From assembly GCF_905480415.1 (NCBI RefSeq), contig NZ_CAJQQI010000069.1:1-40703 (forward strand): a stretch of 40,703 nucleotides of DNA. Reading direction: 5' to 3'. Positions 8,478 through 18,427 of this stretch are shown here, piece after piece (within the stretch, counting starts at the first letter, position 1; each line of letters opens with the position of its first letter). The translations under genes and the position numbers were made by a program. The notes under the pieces were generated by a model. It was not told the origin of the DNA, made no database searches, and saw only the letters and a program-made list of their open reading frames with translations. This DNA is from an uncultured Algibacter sp. GTDB lineage: Bacteria; Bacteroidota; Bacteroidia; Flavobacteriales; Flavobacteriaceae.

Positions 8478-9009
8478 GTGATGAGTTTTTTAATTGTTTT
8501 ACGATTTCTATTTGATTTAATGTGTTTTTTAAGATGTCTATTCTATTTTGAAAATTGGAAATCATGGCATATATAACGCGACTATCATCACCGCTATTTG
8601 TTAAATCTACTTTTAACTTTGTATAGTCGTTTTCCAGTATTTTTATTTGCTTTAAAGCATCATTTATAAGATTTTGAGCTATGGGTGAAGCCTCTTCTTT
8701 TAGTTTATTTAATTCTTCATTAATAGCTGAAGTAAAAAAGTTTTGTGTTTCTTCCATTTTTGGAGACACACTGGCTAAATCTCTTGATTCGTTTTGTTGC
8801 AGGCTTCCAATAAACAAGGTAATTATAAGAGTGACAGAAGCCGCGATGCCTATAAAAGGCTTCCATAAATTCTTTTTCTTCTTATTTAAACTTGAATCTT
8901 GAGTTTTTAATTTTTGAAAGAATCGTTCTTGATGTCCTAAATCTGGGTTTTCTGTATCAAATTTATTTTCAAGACTTTTAAATAAGTTGTCTATTTTGTT
9001 TTTACTCAT
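8455..9009 (-). CDS. Single-pass membrane protein, probable anti-sigma factor
   Basis: 184 residues. Charged N-terminal cytoplasmic part (1-48), one membrane segment at about 50-67 (FIGIAASVTLIITLFIGSL), then a periplasmic part with two long amphipathic helices. Lies 10 bp downstream of an ECF sigma gene and overlaps the next gene. This position and topology match anti-sigma factors, although no zinc-binding anti-sigma (ZAS) Cys/His motif is seen, so the role rests on context. No known domain was recognised. Confidence 0.6.
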   Translation of the reverse strand: MSKNKIDNLFKSLENKFDTENPDLGHQERFFQKLKTQDSSLNKKKKNLWKPFIGIAASVTLIITLFIGSLQQNESRDLASVSPKMEETQNFFTSAINEELNKLKEEASPIAQNLINDALKQIKILENDYTKLKVDLTNSGDDSRVIYAMISNFQNRIDILKNTLNQIEIVKQLKNSSHDTSTTI

Positions 9010-9019
9010 TATGTTTTCT

Positions 9020-9580
9020 TTAAGCGTTAACTACTTGTAATTTTTTCCTTAAACTTTCTTTCGCTCTAGAAATTGTAGTTCTACAATTCGCATTAGATAT
9101 GTTCATTATTTTACTAATTTCTTCAATGTCATAACCTTCAATAAGGTTTAAGGTTAAAGCTAATCTGTAATTGTCTTTCAGTGTTTTCATAGAATTTAAA
9201 ACTTGCTGCGCTTTTAAGTTTGTAAATTCATAATCACTACTAATTCCATCTTCTTCATTTTCAACTTTGTATAATATATCATCAATAGGAACTTCATTAT
9301 TTTTAATGGTTTTCTTATAATGATAAATACTGTTATTGATAACAATCCGTTTTAGCCATGGTCCGAAAGTTGCTATGTTTTTTAGGCTTTCTAATTTTGT
9401 AAATGCCGTTAAAAACGAATCTTGCATAATGTCTTCAGCTTCAAAATTGTTTTTTACAATCCGTAATGAAACATTATACATAGCTTTGTAATACCTATTA
9501 TAAATCTCTAATTGCGCAGATTGATTTCCAGATTTACAAAGGGTAACGAGCTGCTCGGTATTTAGTTTGGTTAGCGTCAC
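9020..9580 (-). CDS. ECF-type RNA polymerase sigma factor (sigma-70 family)
   Basis: 186 residues. Region 2 contains YNVSLRIVKNNFEAEDIMQDSFLTAF split across 54-79 (the DxxQD-like motif for core binding and -10 contact). Region 4 helix-turn-helix lies at about 135-180, with the typical EGYDIEEISKIMNISNANCR segment. No region 1 or 3, so ECF class. The start is GTG at 9580; the next in-frame Met is inside region 2, so GTG is required. First gene of the operon with a membrane protein and the DUF4097 protein. The upstream sequence resembles an ECF-type autoregulated promoter (9601-9629). Confidence 0.9.
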   Translation of the reverse strand: MTLTKLNTEQLVTLCKSGNQSAQLEIYNRYYKAMYNVSLRIVKNNFEAEDIMQDSFLTAFTKLESLKNIATFGPWLKRIVINNSIYHYKKTIKNNEVPIDDILYKVENEEDGISSDYEFTNLKAQQVLNSMKTLKDNYRLALTLNLIEGYDIEEISKIMNISNANCRTTISRAKESLRKKLQVVNA

Positions 9581-9600
9581 AAAAAAATGGTTGTTATAGT

Positions 9601-9629
9601 ATAGATACTTATCGTTTTAATTTGTTACA
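9601..9629 (-). promoter_or_regulatory. Possible autoregulated ECF promoter
   Basis: On the minus strand TGTAAC (9629-9624), 16 bp, then TATCTAT (9607-9601). The predicted start falls about 10-20 nt before the GTG. An AAC-type upstream element with 16-bp spacing is typical of promoters read by ECF sigma factors. It lies directly before the sigma operon. Confidence 0.4.
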
Positions 9630-9636
9630 GTTTTTC

Positions 9637-9673
9637 AAAAAAAAATCCTACTTTAAGGTTAAAGTAGGATTTT
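9637..9673 (-). terminator. Terminator of clpC
   Basis: A 15-bp perfect stem (9642-9656 with 9659-9673) with a 2-nt loop, followed on the minus strand by a run of nine T's (9645-9637). It lies 24 bp after the clpC stop. Confidence 0.85.
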
Positions 9674-9696
9674 AATTAGTGTTAAATTTATTAGAT

Positions 9697-12243
9697 TTAA
9701 GACTCTGTCGGCTTTTCAGCTTTCTCAATACTAATGCTTAATTCATCAGTTTTGGTGTCTAAATCTATTTTAATATGATCACCTTCTTGCAGATGTGATG
9801 CCACAATCTCTTCAGCTAGAGCATCTTCAACATATTTTTGAATAGCTCTTTTAAGAGGTCTTGCTCCATATTGTTTATCAAAACCTTTTTCAGCTATATA
9901 ATTTTTGGCACTTTCAGTGAGTGTTAAAATGTAGCCTAAGCCTTTAATCCTCGTTAAAAGTTTCTCTAGTTCAATATCAATAATTTTATTAATATCCTCT
10001 TTCTCTAGGGCATTAAATATAACAACATCATCAATTCTATTTAAGAACTCAGGAGCAAATGATTTTTTCAAAGCATTTTCTATAACACTTCGTGCATTGT
10101 CATCTTCTTGAGCCTTTTGTGATGCTGTGCCGAAACCTATACCTGTTCCAAAGTCTTTAAGCTTACGAGCACCAATATTAGACGTCATAATAATAATCGT
10201 ATTTCTAAAATCAATCTTTCTTCCTAGGCTATCTGTTAAATAACCATCATCAAGCACTTGAAGCAACATATTAAATACATCTGGATGTGCTTTTTCAATT
10301 TCATCTAATAGAAGAACAGCATAAGGTTTTCTTCTGATTTTTTCAGTAAGTTGCCCGCCTTCTTCATAACCTACATATCCTGGAGGTGCACCAATTAATC
10401 TAGAGATAGCAAATTTCTCCATGTATTCACTCATGTCAATTCTAACAAGTGAATCTTCACTATCGAATAATTCGCTAGATAAAACTTTGGCTAACTGTGT
10501 TTTACCAACCCCGGTTTGACCTAAAAATATAAATGAACCAATGGGTTTGTTTGGGTCTTTAAGACCTGCTCTATTACGCTGGATAGCCTTAACTACTTTA
10601 GCAACTGCCTCATCTTGACCAATTACTTTTCCTTTTATGAGGTTTGGTAAATCGGCAAGCTTATTAATCTCAGTTTGAGCGATTCTATTCACAGGAACTC
10701 CGGTCATCATAGAAACCACATCTGCGACATTATCTTCAGTTACAATTTCACGATGCTGTTTCGTTTCTTCTTCCCATTTTTCTTGCGCAATAGTTAGTTC
10801 TTTTTCAATACGCTTTTCGTCATCTCTAAGTTTTGCAGCTTCTTCATATTTTTGTTTTCTAACAACTGCATTTTTAGTTTCTTTAATGCTTTCTAGTTGT
10901 TTTTCAAGTTCTGTAATTTGCTTTGGCACTTCTATATTTGTAATATGCACACGAGATCCAGCCTCGTCTAGAGCATCAATAGCTTTGTCTGGTAAAAATC
11001 GTTCGGTCATATATCTATTTGTTAATTTTACACAAGCTTCAATAGCTTCCGGAGTATAATCAACATTATGATGCTCTTCGTATTTTTCTTTTATATTATT
11101 TAGAATTTCAATAGTTTCTTCAACTGTAGTTGGCTCAACAATAACTTTTTGGAAACGACGCTCTAAAGCACCATCTTTTTCTATATACTGTCTGTATTCA
11201 TCTAAAGTTGTAGCACCAATACATTGAATTTCACCTCTTGCTAAAGCAGGTTTAAACATGTTTGAAGCATCTAAACTTCCTGTTGCACCACCAGCTCCAA
11301 CAATGGTATGTATTTCATCAATAAATAAAATAACATCATCATTTTTTTCAAGCTCATTCATTACAGCTTTCATGCGTTCTTCAAACTGACCACGGTATTT
11401 TGTACCAGCTACCAGGCTTGCTAAATCTAAAGTAACCACACGCTTGTTAAACAAAATACGTGACACTTTTCGTTTAACAATTCTAAGCGCTAAACCTTCA
11501 GCAATGGCAGATTTACCAACACCAGGCTCTCCAATTAAAAGTGGATTATTTTTCTTTCTTCTACTTAAAACTTGAGAAACGCGCTGAATTTCCTTTTCTC
11601 TACCCACTACAGGGTCTAACTTACCTTCTTCAGCCATCGCTGTTAAATCACGCCCAAAATTATCTAAAACAGGGGTTTTAGACTTCTTGTTAGACTTTCC
11701 AGCAGGAGCATTAAAAATATTATCTTTTGTTGAATCCTCTTCAGGAGAATTGTCGTCGTCTTGAAATTCTGACTTAGGTTCCGTAAAATTATTATCGTTT
11801 GTAATCATAAGTTTAAATTGTTCTTTAACATTATCGTAGTCAACTTTAAGCTTATTTAATAGCTTTGTAGTGGGGTCGTTTTCGTTTCTTAAAATGCAAA
11901 GCAATAAATGTGCTGTGTTAATTGACGTGCTTTGAAATAATTTTGCTTCTAAGAATGTGGTTTTCAGAGCGCGTTCTGCTTGCCTTGTAAGGTGTAGATT
12001 TGTTTTTTGATTAGAAGCTATAGTCGTATTAGGGTTCGCCGGACTTAATATTTCAACTTTGCGCCTTAAATGATTTAAGTCAATATTTAAGGTATTAAGT
12101 ATATTTATTGCTTTTCCATCACCATCACGTAAAAGCCCTAACATTAAATGTTCAGTGCCAATAAAATCGTGACCTAAACGCAAAGCTTCTTCTTTGCTAT
12201 AAGCAATAACATCTTTTACTCTTGGGGAAAAATTATCATCCAT
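9697..12243 (-). CDS. clpC: ATP-dependent Clp protease ATPase subunit ClpC
   Basis: Hexameric AAA+ unfoldase that feeds substrates to ClpP. 848 residues from the ATG at 12243 (MDDNFSPRVKDVI), the usual flavobacterial start; an in-frame ATG at 12264 would add 7 residues. Order: two Clp_N repeats (about 1-145), first AAA+ domain with GEPGVGKS near 238-245 and LFIDEIH, UVR-type coiled-coil linker (ITELEKQLESIKE to KLRDDEKRIEKEL) that marks ClpC and not ClpB, second AAA+ domain with GQTGVGKT and LLLDEIEKAHPDVF, and a C-terminal D2-small domain. Lys/Glu-rich insert near 160-190. Divergent from gyrA, with its own terminator. No McsB or CtsR genes nearby. Confidence 0.97.
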   Translation of the reverse strand: MDDNFSPRVKDVIAYSKEEALRLGHDFIGTEHLMLGLLRDGDGKAINILNTLNIDLNHLRRKVEILSPANPNTTIASNQKTNLHLTRQAERALKTTFLEAKLFQSTSINTAHLLLCILRNENDPTTKLLNKLKVDYDNVKEQFKLMITNDNNFTEPKSEFQDDDNSPEEDSTKDNIFNAPAGKSNKKSKTPVLDNFGRDLTAMAEEGKLDPVVGREKEIQRVSQVLSRRKKNNPLLIGEPGVGKSAIAEGLALRIVKRKVSRILFNKRVVTLDLASLVAGTKYRGQFEERMKAVMNELEKNDDVILFIDEIHTIVGAGGATGSLDASNMFKPALARGEIQCIGATTLDEYRQYIEKDGALERRFQKVIVEPTTVEETIEILNNIKEKYEEHHNVDYTPEAIEACVKLTNRYMTERFLPDKAIDALDEAGSRVHITNIEVPKQITELEKQLESIKETKNAVVRKQKYEEAAKLRDDEKRIEKELTIAQEKWEEETKQHREIVTEDNVADVVSMMTGVPVNRIAQTEINKLADLPNLIKGKVIGQDEAVAKVVKAIQRNRAGLKDPNKPIGSFIFLGQTGVGKTQLAKVLSSELFDSEDSLVRIDMSEYMEKFAISRLIGAPPGYVGYEEGGQLTEKIRRKPYAVLLLDEIEKAHPDVFNMLLQVLDDGYLTDSLGRKIDFRNTIIIMTSNIGARKLKDFGTGIGFGTASQKAQEDDNARSVIENALKKSFAPEFLNRIDDVVIFNALEKEDINKIIDIELEKLLTRIKGLGYILTLTESAKNYIAEKGFDKQYGARPLKRAIQKYVEDALAEEIVASHLQEGDHIKIDLDTKTDELSISIEKAEKPTES

Positions 12244-12435
12244 AATCGTTTGTGCTTTCTGCATTAAAAATAGTAAAACATTTTACTAAAGTCAAAAACT
12301 ATACCTAAAATTGTATGTAAATTGCTAATTGACGAAAAAATCTTTATAAAATCAAAATTTTAGCACTCATACTTATCAACCAAATAAGCCGTTTAAATTG
12401 TTAATAAATCACATTAAAAAGGAAGCTTGATAGTC

Positions 12436-12465
12436 TTGCTATGACTGACGAAATTCTTATATTAG
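12436..12465 (+). promoter_or_regulatory. gyrA promoter
   Basis: Bacteroidota-type promoter: TTG at 12436-12438, 19 bp, then TATATTAG (TAnnTTxG) at 12458-12465. The predicted transcript start is near 12470, about 35 nt before the gyrA ATG. Confidence 0.6.
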
Positions 12466-12504
12466 CATGTTTTGAAAATCACATAAAATTAAATTCAAAT
12501 ATTT

Positions 12505-15054
12505 ATGGCAGAAGGAGAAAAATTAATCCCGATTAATATTGAGGATGAGATGAAATCGGCATACATTGATTATTCAATGTCGGTCATTGTGTCACGTGCT
12601 TTACCAGATGTAAGAGATGGTTTAAAACCAGTTCATAGACGTGTGCTTTATGGCATGCACGAACTTGGTATTAGAGCAAATACGGCACATAAAAAATCTG
12701 CAAGAATAGTTGGGGAAGTTTTAGGTAAGTATCACCCACATGGCGACACCTCGGTTTACGACGCTATGGTGCGTATGGCTCAAGAATGGAGTTTGCGTTA
12801 TATGCTTGTTGATGGACAAGGAAACTTTGGTTCTATTGATGGAGATAGTCCTGCAGCAATGCGTTATACAGAAGCGCGTATGCAAAAAATATCTGAGGAT
12901 ATGTTGGCAGATATTGATAAAGAAACAGTAGACCACAAGTTGAATTTTGATGATACCCTGCAAGAGCCGACGGTTTTGCCAACGCGTATTCCAGGACTTT
13001 TAGTTAATGGTGCATCTGGTATTGCAGTAGGTATGGCAACGAATATGCCTCCTCACAATTTAACTGAAGTTGTGAACGGAACCATTGCGTACATAGAGAA
13101 TAACGATATTGAAATTGACGAGTTAATTACTCACATTAAAGCACCAGACTTTCCAACTGGCGGAACTATTTATGGTTACGATGGGGTAAAGGAGGCTTTT
13201 CATACAGGGCGTGGACGTGTAATGATGCGTGCCAAAACCAATATTGAGGAGGTGAATGGTCGTGAATGTATTATAGTTGACGAGATTCCTTACCAAGTGA
13301 ATAAGGCAGATATGATCAAGAAAACTGCTGATTTGGTAAACGATAAAAAGTTAGAAGGTATTTCGCTTATTCGTGATGAATCTGATAGAAATGGGATGCG
13401 CATTGTTTACGTTTTAAAACGTGATGCTATTCCAAATATCGTATTAAATAAATTATTTAAGTACACAGCGTTACAATCCTCATTTAGTGTAAATAACATT
13501 GCATTAGTTAATGGACGTCCACAGATGTTAAACTTAAAAGAGTTAATTCATTATTTCGTTGAACACAGACATGAAGTTGTTGTAAGACGAACTACTTATG
13601 AATTGCGTAAAGCGGAAGAAAGAGCACATATTTTAGAGGGATTAATTATTGCTTCTGATAATATTGATGAAGTTATAAAAATTATTAGAGCGTCATCAAA
13701 TGCTGATGAGGCTAGAAATAATTTAATTGAACGTTTTAAACTTTCTGAGATTCAAGCTAAAGCTATTGTTGAGATGAGACTACGTCAGTTGACTGGTTTA
13801 GAACAAGATAAGCTTCGTAAAGAATATGAGGAAATAATGAAGACTATTATCGATCTTAAAGATATTTTAGATAAGAAAGATCGTAGAATGGATATCATTA
13901 AAGGTGAATTAGAAGTTGTTAGGGATAAGTATGGCGATGAGCGTCGTTCGGTTATTGAATATGCTGGAGGGGATTTAAGTATAGAAGATATGATTCCTAA
14001 CGAAAAAGTAGTCATTACAATTTCGCATGCTGGTTATATTAAGCGTACATCTTTAACAGAATACAAAACACAAAATAGAGGTGGAGTTGGTCAAAAAGCA
14101 TCAACGACGCGAAACGAAGACTTCTTAGAGCATTTATTCGTTGGTACAAACCATCAATATATGTTATTCTTCACCCAAAAGGGAAAATGTTTTTGGATGC
14201 GTGTTTACGAAATACCAGAAGGTAGTAAAACATCGAAAGGAAGGGCGATACAAAACCTTATAAATATTGAGCAAGACGACAAAGTAATGGCGTTTATTTG
14301 TACTCAAGATTTAAAGGACGAAGCTTACATTAATAGTCATTATGTAATAATGGCCACTAAAAAAGGACAAGTTAAAAAGACATCATTAGAGCAATATTCT
14401 AGACCGAGAACAAATGGTATCAATGCGATTACTATTAAAGATGGTGATGTGTTACTGGAAGCTAAGTTAACAACAGGTGAAAGCCAAGTCATGTTAGCAT
14501 TAAAATCCGGTAAAGCTATTCGTTTTGAAGAAGCAAAAACAAGGCCAATGGGACGTGGTGCTTCTGGTGTAAGAGGAATTAGATTACAAAATGAAAAAAC
14601 GGATGAAGTCATTGGTATGATTGCAGTAGATGACATGGATAGTAACATCTTAGTAGTTTCCGAAAATGGTTATGGTAAGCGTTCTAGTTTAGAAGATTAC
14701 CGAATAACTAATCGTGGAGGGAAAGGTGTGAAAACCATTTCTATTACCGAAAAAACAGGTGACTTAGTATCTATAAAGAATGTAACCGATGATGATGATT
14801 TAATGATTATCAACAAATCTGGAATTGCTATTCGTATGGCGGTAAAAGATTTAAGAGTTATGGGAAGAGCTACTCAAGGGGTTAAATTAATTAACTTAAA
14901 AGGAAACGATTCTATAGCTGCTGTTGCAAAAGTAATGCATGATGAAGATGAGGTAGAAGATGTTGAGGGTGTTGAAGGCATTGAAAATACTGATGTTTCG
15001 GAAGATGGCACAACTCTTGATATTAATACTGACAATAATAACACTGAAAATTAA
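12505..15054 (+). CDS. gyrA: DNA gyrase subunit A
   Basis: Cuts and rejoins DNA during negative supercoiling, with GyrB. 849 residues. Winged-helix/tower domain with [16 protein letters not shown] at 31-46, catalytic Tyr121 in [10 protein letters not shown], and quinolone-determining segment [10 protein letters not shown] at 77-86. Thr82 and Asp86 occupy the positions equivalent to E. coli S83 and D87, so no obvious resistance substitution. Six-bladed C-terminal pinwheel with a GyrA-box-like QNRGGVGQK near 525; this departs from QRRGGKG but still places it with gyrase and not ParC. The last 40 residues form a very acidic Asp/Glu/Asn tail. Divergent from clpC; the TPR gene follows 17 bp later and is probably cotranscribed. 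Confidence 0.97.
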   Translation: MAEGEKLIPINIEDEMKSAYIDYSMSVIVSRALPDVRDGLKPVHRRVLYGMHELGIRANTAHKKSARIVGEVLGKYHPHGDTSVYDAMVRMAQEWSLRYMLVDGQGNFGSIDGDSPAAMRYTEARMQKISEDMLADIDKETVDHKLNFDDTLQEPTVLPTRIPGLLVNGASGIAVGMATNMPPHNLTEVVNGTIAYIENNDIEIDELITHIKAPDFPTGGTIYGYDGVKEAFHTGRGRVMMRAKTNIEEVNGRECIIVDEIPYQVNKADMIKKTADLVNDKKLEGISLIRDESDRNGMRIVYVLKRDAIPNIVLNKLFKYTALQSSFSVNNIALVNGRPQMLNLKELIHYFVEHRHEVVVRRTTYELRKAEERAHILEGLIIASDNIDEVIKIIRASSNADEARNNLIERFKLSEIQAKAIVEMRLRQLTGLEQDKLRKEYEEIMKTIIDLKDILDKKDRRMDIIKGELEVVRDKYGDERRSVIEYAGGDLSIEDMIPNEKVVITISHAGYIKRTSLTEYKTQNRGGVGQKASTTRNEDFLEHLFVGTNHQYMLFFTQKGKCFWMRVYEIPEGSKTSKGRAIQNLINIEQDDKVMAFICTQDLKDEAYINSHYVIMATKKGQVKKTSLEQYSRPRTNGINAITIKDGDVLLEAKLTTGESQVMLALKSGKAIRFEEAKTRPMGRGASGVRGIRLQNEKTDEVIGMIAVDDMDSNILVVSENGYGKRSSLEDYRITNRGGKGVKTISITEKTGDLVSIKNVTDDDDLMIINKSGIAIRMAVKDLRVMGRATQGVKLINLKGNDSIAAVAKVMHDEDEVEDVEGVEGIENTDVSEDGTTLDINTDNNNTEN

Positions 15055-15071
15055 ACTTAATATTATTTAAA

Positions 15072-16322
15072 ATGAAGAAACAATTAATCATAGCTTTAGC
15101 GTTTTCAATAAGTGCACTCTCATTTGCGCAAAAGAAAGAATTGAAGACTGCTGAGAAAGCTATTAAAAACAACAATTATGCAGAGGCCAAAGCAGCTATT
15201 AGTCAGGCTGAGGGCTTAATGTCTGCCATGGATACAAAATCCAAGGCTAAATTTTATTATGTAAAAGGTCAAGTATTGTATGCTAATGGTAAAGGATCAA
15301 TGGCGGATATTGATGCAGCTATTGAAAGTTTAGGGAAAGTTGAAGGTGCGTATGTTGCAGAAATTAAGCAGTTAAAACAAAGGATGTTTAGCGGAGTATT
15401 AACAACAGGTAACGAAGCTTACGAAAGTAAAGATTATTCAAAAGCTTCAAAGTATTTTGAAAAGGCATACAGAATTACTGAAGTAGATACTTTATTTCTT
15501 TACTATGCGGCATCTACAGCCGTTAGTGAAAAAGAGTATGACAGAGCTTTAGTATTATACGAAGAGCTTAAAGACTTAAATTATACAGGTATTGAAAAAC
15601 AATATTTTGCTACGGATAAGGAATCTGGTAAAGAAGTTGTTTTTGATAAAGCGACTCGTGATCTTTATGTTAAGGCTAAAAGTCATATTAAACCGGGAGA
15701 ACGTTTATCAGAATCTAAGAAGCCAGAAATTGTTAAAAATGTAGCATTAATATATGTTAATAAAGGCGATAATGAAAAAGCTATTGCTGCGATGAAAGAA
15801 GCACGAGCAGAAAGTCCGGATGATATTGGTCTGATTTTAAATGAAGCTAACGTTCATTACAAAATGGGAAATACAGAGGAGTTTAAAAACCTTCTGAAGA
15901 GAGCAACAGAGCTAGATCCGGAGAATGCTGAATTACAATATAATTTAGGTGTTATTGCATCAGAGTCTAAGGATATAGAAGGAGCAAAAAAGTATTATAC
16001 TAAAGCGATGGAGCTAGACCCTAACTACATTAATGCTTATATAAACATGTCTGCTTTAGTTTTAGGAGAAGAAGCAGCTTTGATTGAAGAAATGAATGGA
16101 TTAGGGACTTCAAAGGCTGATGATAAGCGCTATGACGAGTTAAGAGCTGAACGTCAAAATATTTATAAAAATGCTATTCCATATCTAACCAAAGCTCTTG
16201 AAATAGATTCTGAAAGTATTAATGCTGCTCAAACATTAATGAATATTTATAGTGTTTTAGGTGAAACAGAGAAGTTTAAAGTTTTAAAAGAAAAAGTGGA
16301 TGCGTTAATTGCTGACGAGTAA
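15072..16322 (+). CDS. Secreted tetratricopeptide-repeat protein
   Basis: 416 residues with a signal peptide (MKKQLIIALAFSISALSFAQ). Several TPR units: about 110-145 (GNEAYESKDYSKASKYFEKA), 145-180, 220-255 (VALIYVNKGDNEKAIAAMKE), 255-290 and 290-325 (YNLGVIASESKDIEGAKKYY), and a last unit near 370-410. TPR solenoids mediate protein-protein contacts; the partner is unknown. It sits 17 bp after gyrA, an arrangement I would expect to recur in Flavobacteriia, and ends before a strong bidirectional terminator. Confidence 0.85.
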   Translation: MKKQLIIALAFSISALSFAQKKELKTAEKAIKNNNYAEAKAAISQAEGLMSAMDTKSKAKFYYVKGQVLYANGKGSMADIDAAIESLGKVEGAYVAEIKQLKQRMFSGVLTTGNEAYESKDYSKASKYFEKAYRITEVDTLFLYYAASTAVSEKEYDRALVLYEELKDLNYTGIEKQYFATDKESGKEVVFDKATRDLYVKAKSHIKPGERLSESKKPEIVKNVALIYVNKGDNEKAIAAMKEARAESPDDIGLILNEANVHYKMGNTEEFKNLLKRATELDPENAELQYNLGVIASESKDIEGAKKYYTKAMELDPNYINAYINMSALVLGEEAALIEEMNGLGTSKADDKRYDELRAERQNIYKNAIPYLTKALEIDSESINAAQTLMNIYSVLGETEKFKVLKEKVDALIADE

Positions 16323-16338
16323 CTATTCTTTTAAAAAA

Positions 16339-16380
16339 GTAATATAAAAAAAGCTGCATTTACAGCTTTTTTTATATTAC
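16339..16380. terminator. Bidirectional terminator overlapping the end of the NlpC/P60 gene
   Basis: A perfect 18-bp stem (16339-16356 with 16363-16380), 6-nt loop, A-run on one side and T-run on the other. The right arm contains the last codons and stop (16372-16374) of the convergent NlpC/P60 gene. Confidence 0.85.
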
Positions 16381-17121
16381 TTTTTTAATAACTCGTAGTT
16401 TATGTGTGTGTGTATTTTTGTCAACATTATAGATGCCAGAGTGGTCTAAACGATCTATTCTAACTTTGCCATGAGCATGTATAACATAGTTGTCTTTCAT
16501 TATGATACCAACATGAATAATTTCACCTTCACTGTTATCAAAAAAAGCTAAATCACCTGGCTCACTTTCTTCTATAAAGCTCAATGCTTCGCCTTGTGTG
16601 GCTTGTTGTGATGCATCACGTAATAACTTGTAACCGTTAAGTTTGTATACCATTTGTGTAAAACCAGAACAGTCAATACCAAAAGGTGTTTTTCCTCCCC
16701 ATAAGTATGGCGCGTTTAGAAAAGTAAAAGCGGTTTGAATTATATTAGATTTTGTATTTTTTTCATTAATTGAAGCACCATCATATTTATGGTTTAGAAG
16801 TGATAGTCCGTTCAAGCTCGATCCAATAGTAATTGGAAATAATTGATTGTTGTCATCTTCAATAAACTCTACTAAATCAGTAGATAATTTCGGTTTCTCT
16901 TTACAGAGAGCATTATATTGGTCTTCAGATATTTCAACATATTGTTTGTTGTCAACCCAACCTTCATATTTGTCAAAAGCCAACCTAATTTTACTCCATT
17001 GCTTACGTTGCTCTAAGACTTTAAAAAAATCACCGTAAATCACTTGCGAAACTAATTCGCTAGTGTCTGCAGGGTCGTCTCGAAGCGGAACAAGGCTTAA
17101 ATTACAAATACCGTATTGCAT
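16372..17121 (-). CDS. NlpC/P60 (C40) cell-wall hydrolase with SH3 domain
   Basis: 249 residues, probably a DL-endopeptidase that cuts peptidoglycan stem peptides. N-terminal bacterial SH3 domain (about 1-60, MQYGICNLSLVPLRDDPADT, then KVLEQRKQWSKIRL). C-terminal NlpC/P60 domain from about 120: catalytic Cys in GIDCSGFTQMVYKLNG, DASQQATQG, GDLAFFD, catalytic His in IIHVGIIM and third polar residue in VIHAHG. No signal peptide is visible, unusual for a wall enzyme, though this is common for the flavobacterial version. Nine bp after a thiolase gene, so likely one operon. The coding end is embedded in a terminator. Confidence 0.87.
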   Translation of the reverse strand: MQYGICNLSLVPLRDDPADTSELVSQVIYGDFFKVLEQRKQWSKIRLAFDKYEGWVDNKQYVEISEDQYNALCKEKPKLSTDLVEFIEDDNNQLFPITIGSSLNGLSLLNHKYDGASINEKNTKSNIIQTAFTFLNAPYLWGGKTPFGIDCSGFTQMVYKLNGYKLLRDASQQATQGEALSFIEESEPGDLAFFDNSEGEIIHVGIIMKDNYVIHAHGKVRIDRLDHSGIYNVDKNTHTHKLRVIKKVI

Positions 17122-17130
17122 TAAATACTT

Positions 17131-18309
17131 TTAGTTACGTTCTATAATCATTGCTGAAGCTCCACCACCACCATTACAAATTGCAGCAGCACCAATTTTA
17201 GCATTATTTTGTTCTAAAACATTTAATAAAGTAATCAGAATTCTTACTCCAGAGCACCCGAGAGGATGTCCTAGGGAAACAGCGCCACCATTAACGTTAA
17301 CGTTTTTATCAGTAAGCCCTAAAATTTTCATGTTTGCTAAACCAACTATAGAAAATGCTTCATTAAATTCAAAAAAATCAATATCATCTATGGAAACACC
17401 AGCTTTATCAAGTGCCTTTGGTAGGGCTTTTGCTGGAGCAGTTGTAAACCATTCAGGCTCCTGCGCTGCATCTGCATAACTTTTTATAGTTGCTAAGGGT
17501 TTTAATCCCAATTCATCTGCCTTTTCTTTACTCATTAAAACCATCGCACCCCCGCCATCGTTAATAGTAGATGCATTGGCCGCAGTTACGGTGCCATCTT
17601 TTGTAAAAGCTGGACGTAATTGCGGAATTTTATCCATTCTAACATTGGTGTATTCTTCATCTTTAACAACAATTATAGGTTCTCCACGGCGCTGAGGAAC
17701 TTCAACAGGAACTACTTCATTGTTAAATTTACCCGTTTCCCAAGCTTCAGCAGAACGCTCATACGATTGAATGGCATAAGCATCTTGTTCTTCCCTAGAA
17801 AACTCATATTTAGTAGCGCAGGCATCAGCACAAACACCCATGGCGTTTTGATCATAAGCATCAACTAAGCCATCCTTCTGCATGCCATCAACTAATGTCG
17901 CTGGTCCAAATTTAGTGCCATTTCTGGCGTATAAATAGTGTGGAATAAGACTCATATTTTCCATACCGCCGGCCACAACAATATCAGCGTCGCCTAATGC
18001 TATAGATTGAGCAGCCTGCATAACAGTTTTCATACCAGAAGCGCATACTTTATTTATAGTTGTACAAGGCACAGTATTCGGTATGCCGGCATAAATAGCA
18101 GCTTGTCTTGCAGGAGCTTGTCCAGTGCCAGCCTGTACAACATTACCCATTAACACTTCTTCAACAAGCTCGGGTTTTAAATTTATTTTTTCTAAAGCGC
18201 CTTTTATCGCAATAGCTCCTAATTTAGGAGCAGGAATAGTTGATAAAGCACCTAAAAAACTTCCTATTGGAGTTCTTGCAGCAGAAACAATAACGACTTC
18301 TCTGTTCAT
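17131..18309 (-). CDS. Acetyl-CoA C-acetyltransferase (thiolase)
   Basis: 392 residues, normal for a biosynthetic/degradative thiolase II: two acetyl-CoA to acetoacetyl-CoA and CoA, reversible. Nucleophile Cys in KVCASGMK near 86-90, DFFEFNEAFS near 340, GGAVSLGHPLGCSG near 345-375 with the catalytic His, and the second Cys in AAICNGGGGASAM. ATG start followed by REVVIVSAARTPIGSF, the classic N-terminus. First gene of a two-gene unit with NlpC/P60. Confidence 0.94.
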   Translation of the reverse strand: MNREVVIVSAARTPIGSFLGALSTIPAPKLGAIAIKGALEKINLKPELVEEVLMGNVVQAGTGQAPARQAAIYAGIPNTVPCTTINKVCASGMKTVMQAAQSIALGDADIVVAGGMENMSLIPHYLYARNGTKFGPATLVDGMQKDGLVDAYDQNAMGVCADACATKYEFSREEQDAYAIQSYERSAEAWETGKFNNEVVPVEVPQRRGEPIIVVKDEEYTNVRMDKIPQLRPAFTKDGTVTAANASTINDGGGAMVLMSKEKADELGLKPLATIKSYADAAQEPEWFTTAPAKALPKALDKAGVSIDDIDFFEFNEAFSIVGLANMKILGLTDKNVNVNGGAVSLGHPLGCSGVRILITLLNVLEQNNAKIGAAAICNGGGGASAMIIERN

Positions 18310-18411
18310 CAGTCTAACAATTTAGTTTAATACGCGCTAAAATAACGATTTTTTAGTAGAAATTTGAAAGATTAGATGTTTATAAAAAATGGTAAAAGCT
18401 TATAAATTTAT

Positions 18412-18419
18412 TACATTTG
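18412..18419 (+). promoter_or_regulatory. -7 element of the 7TM-HD gene
   Basis: TACATTTG, an exact TAnnTTTG match, ends 8 nt before the ATG at 18428. The transcript would have little or no leader. Confidence 0.45.
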
Positions 18420-18427
18420 ATTTCTAG

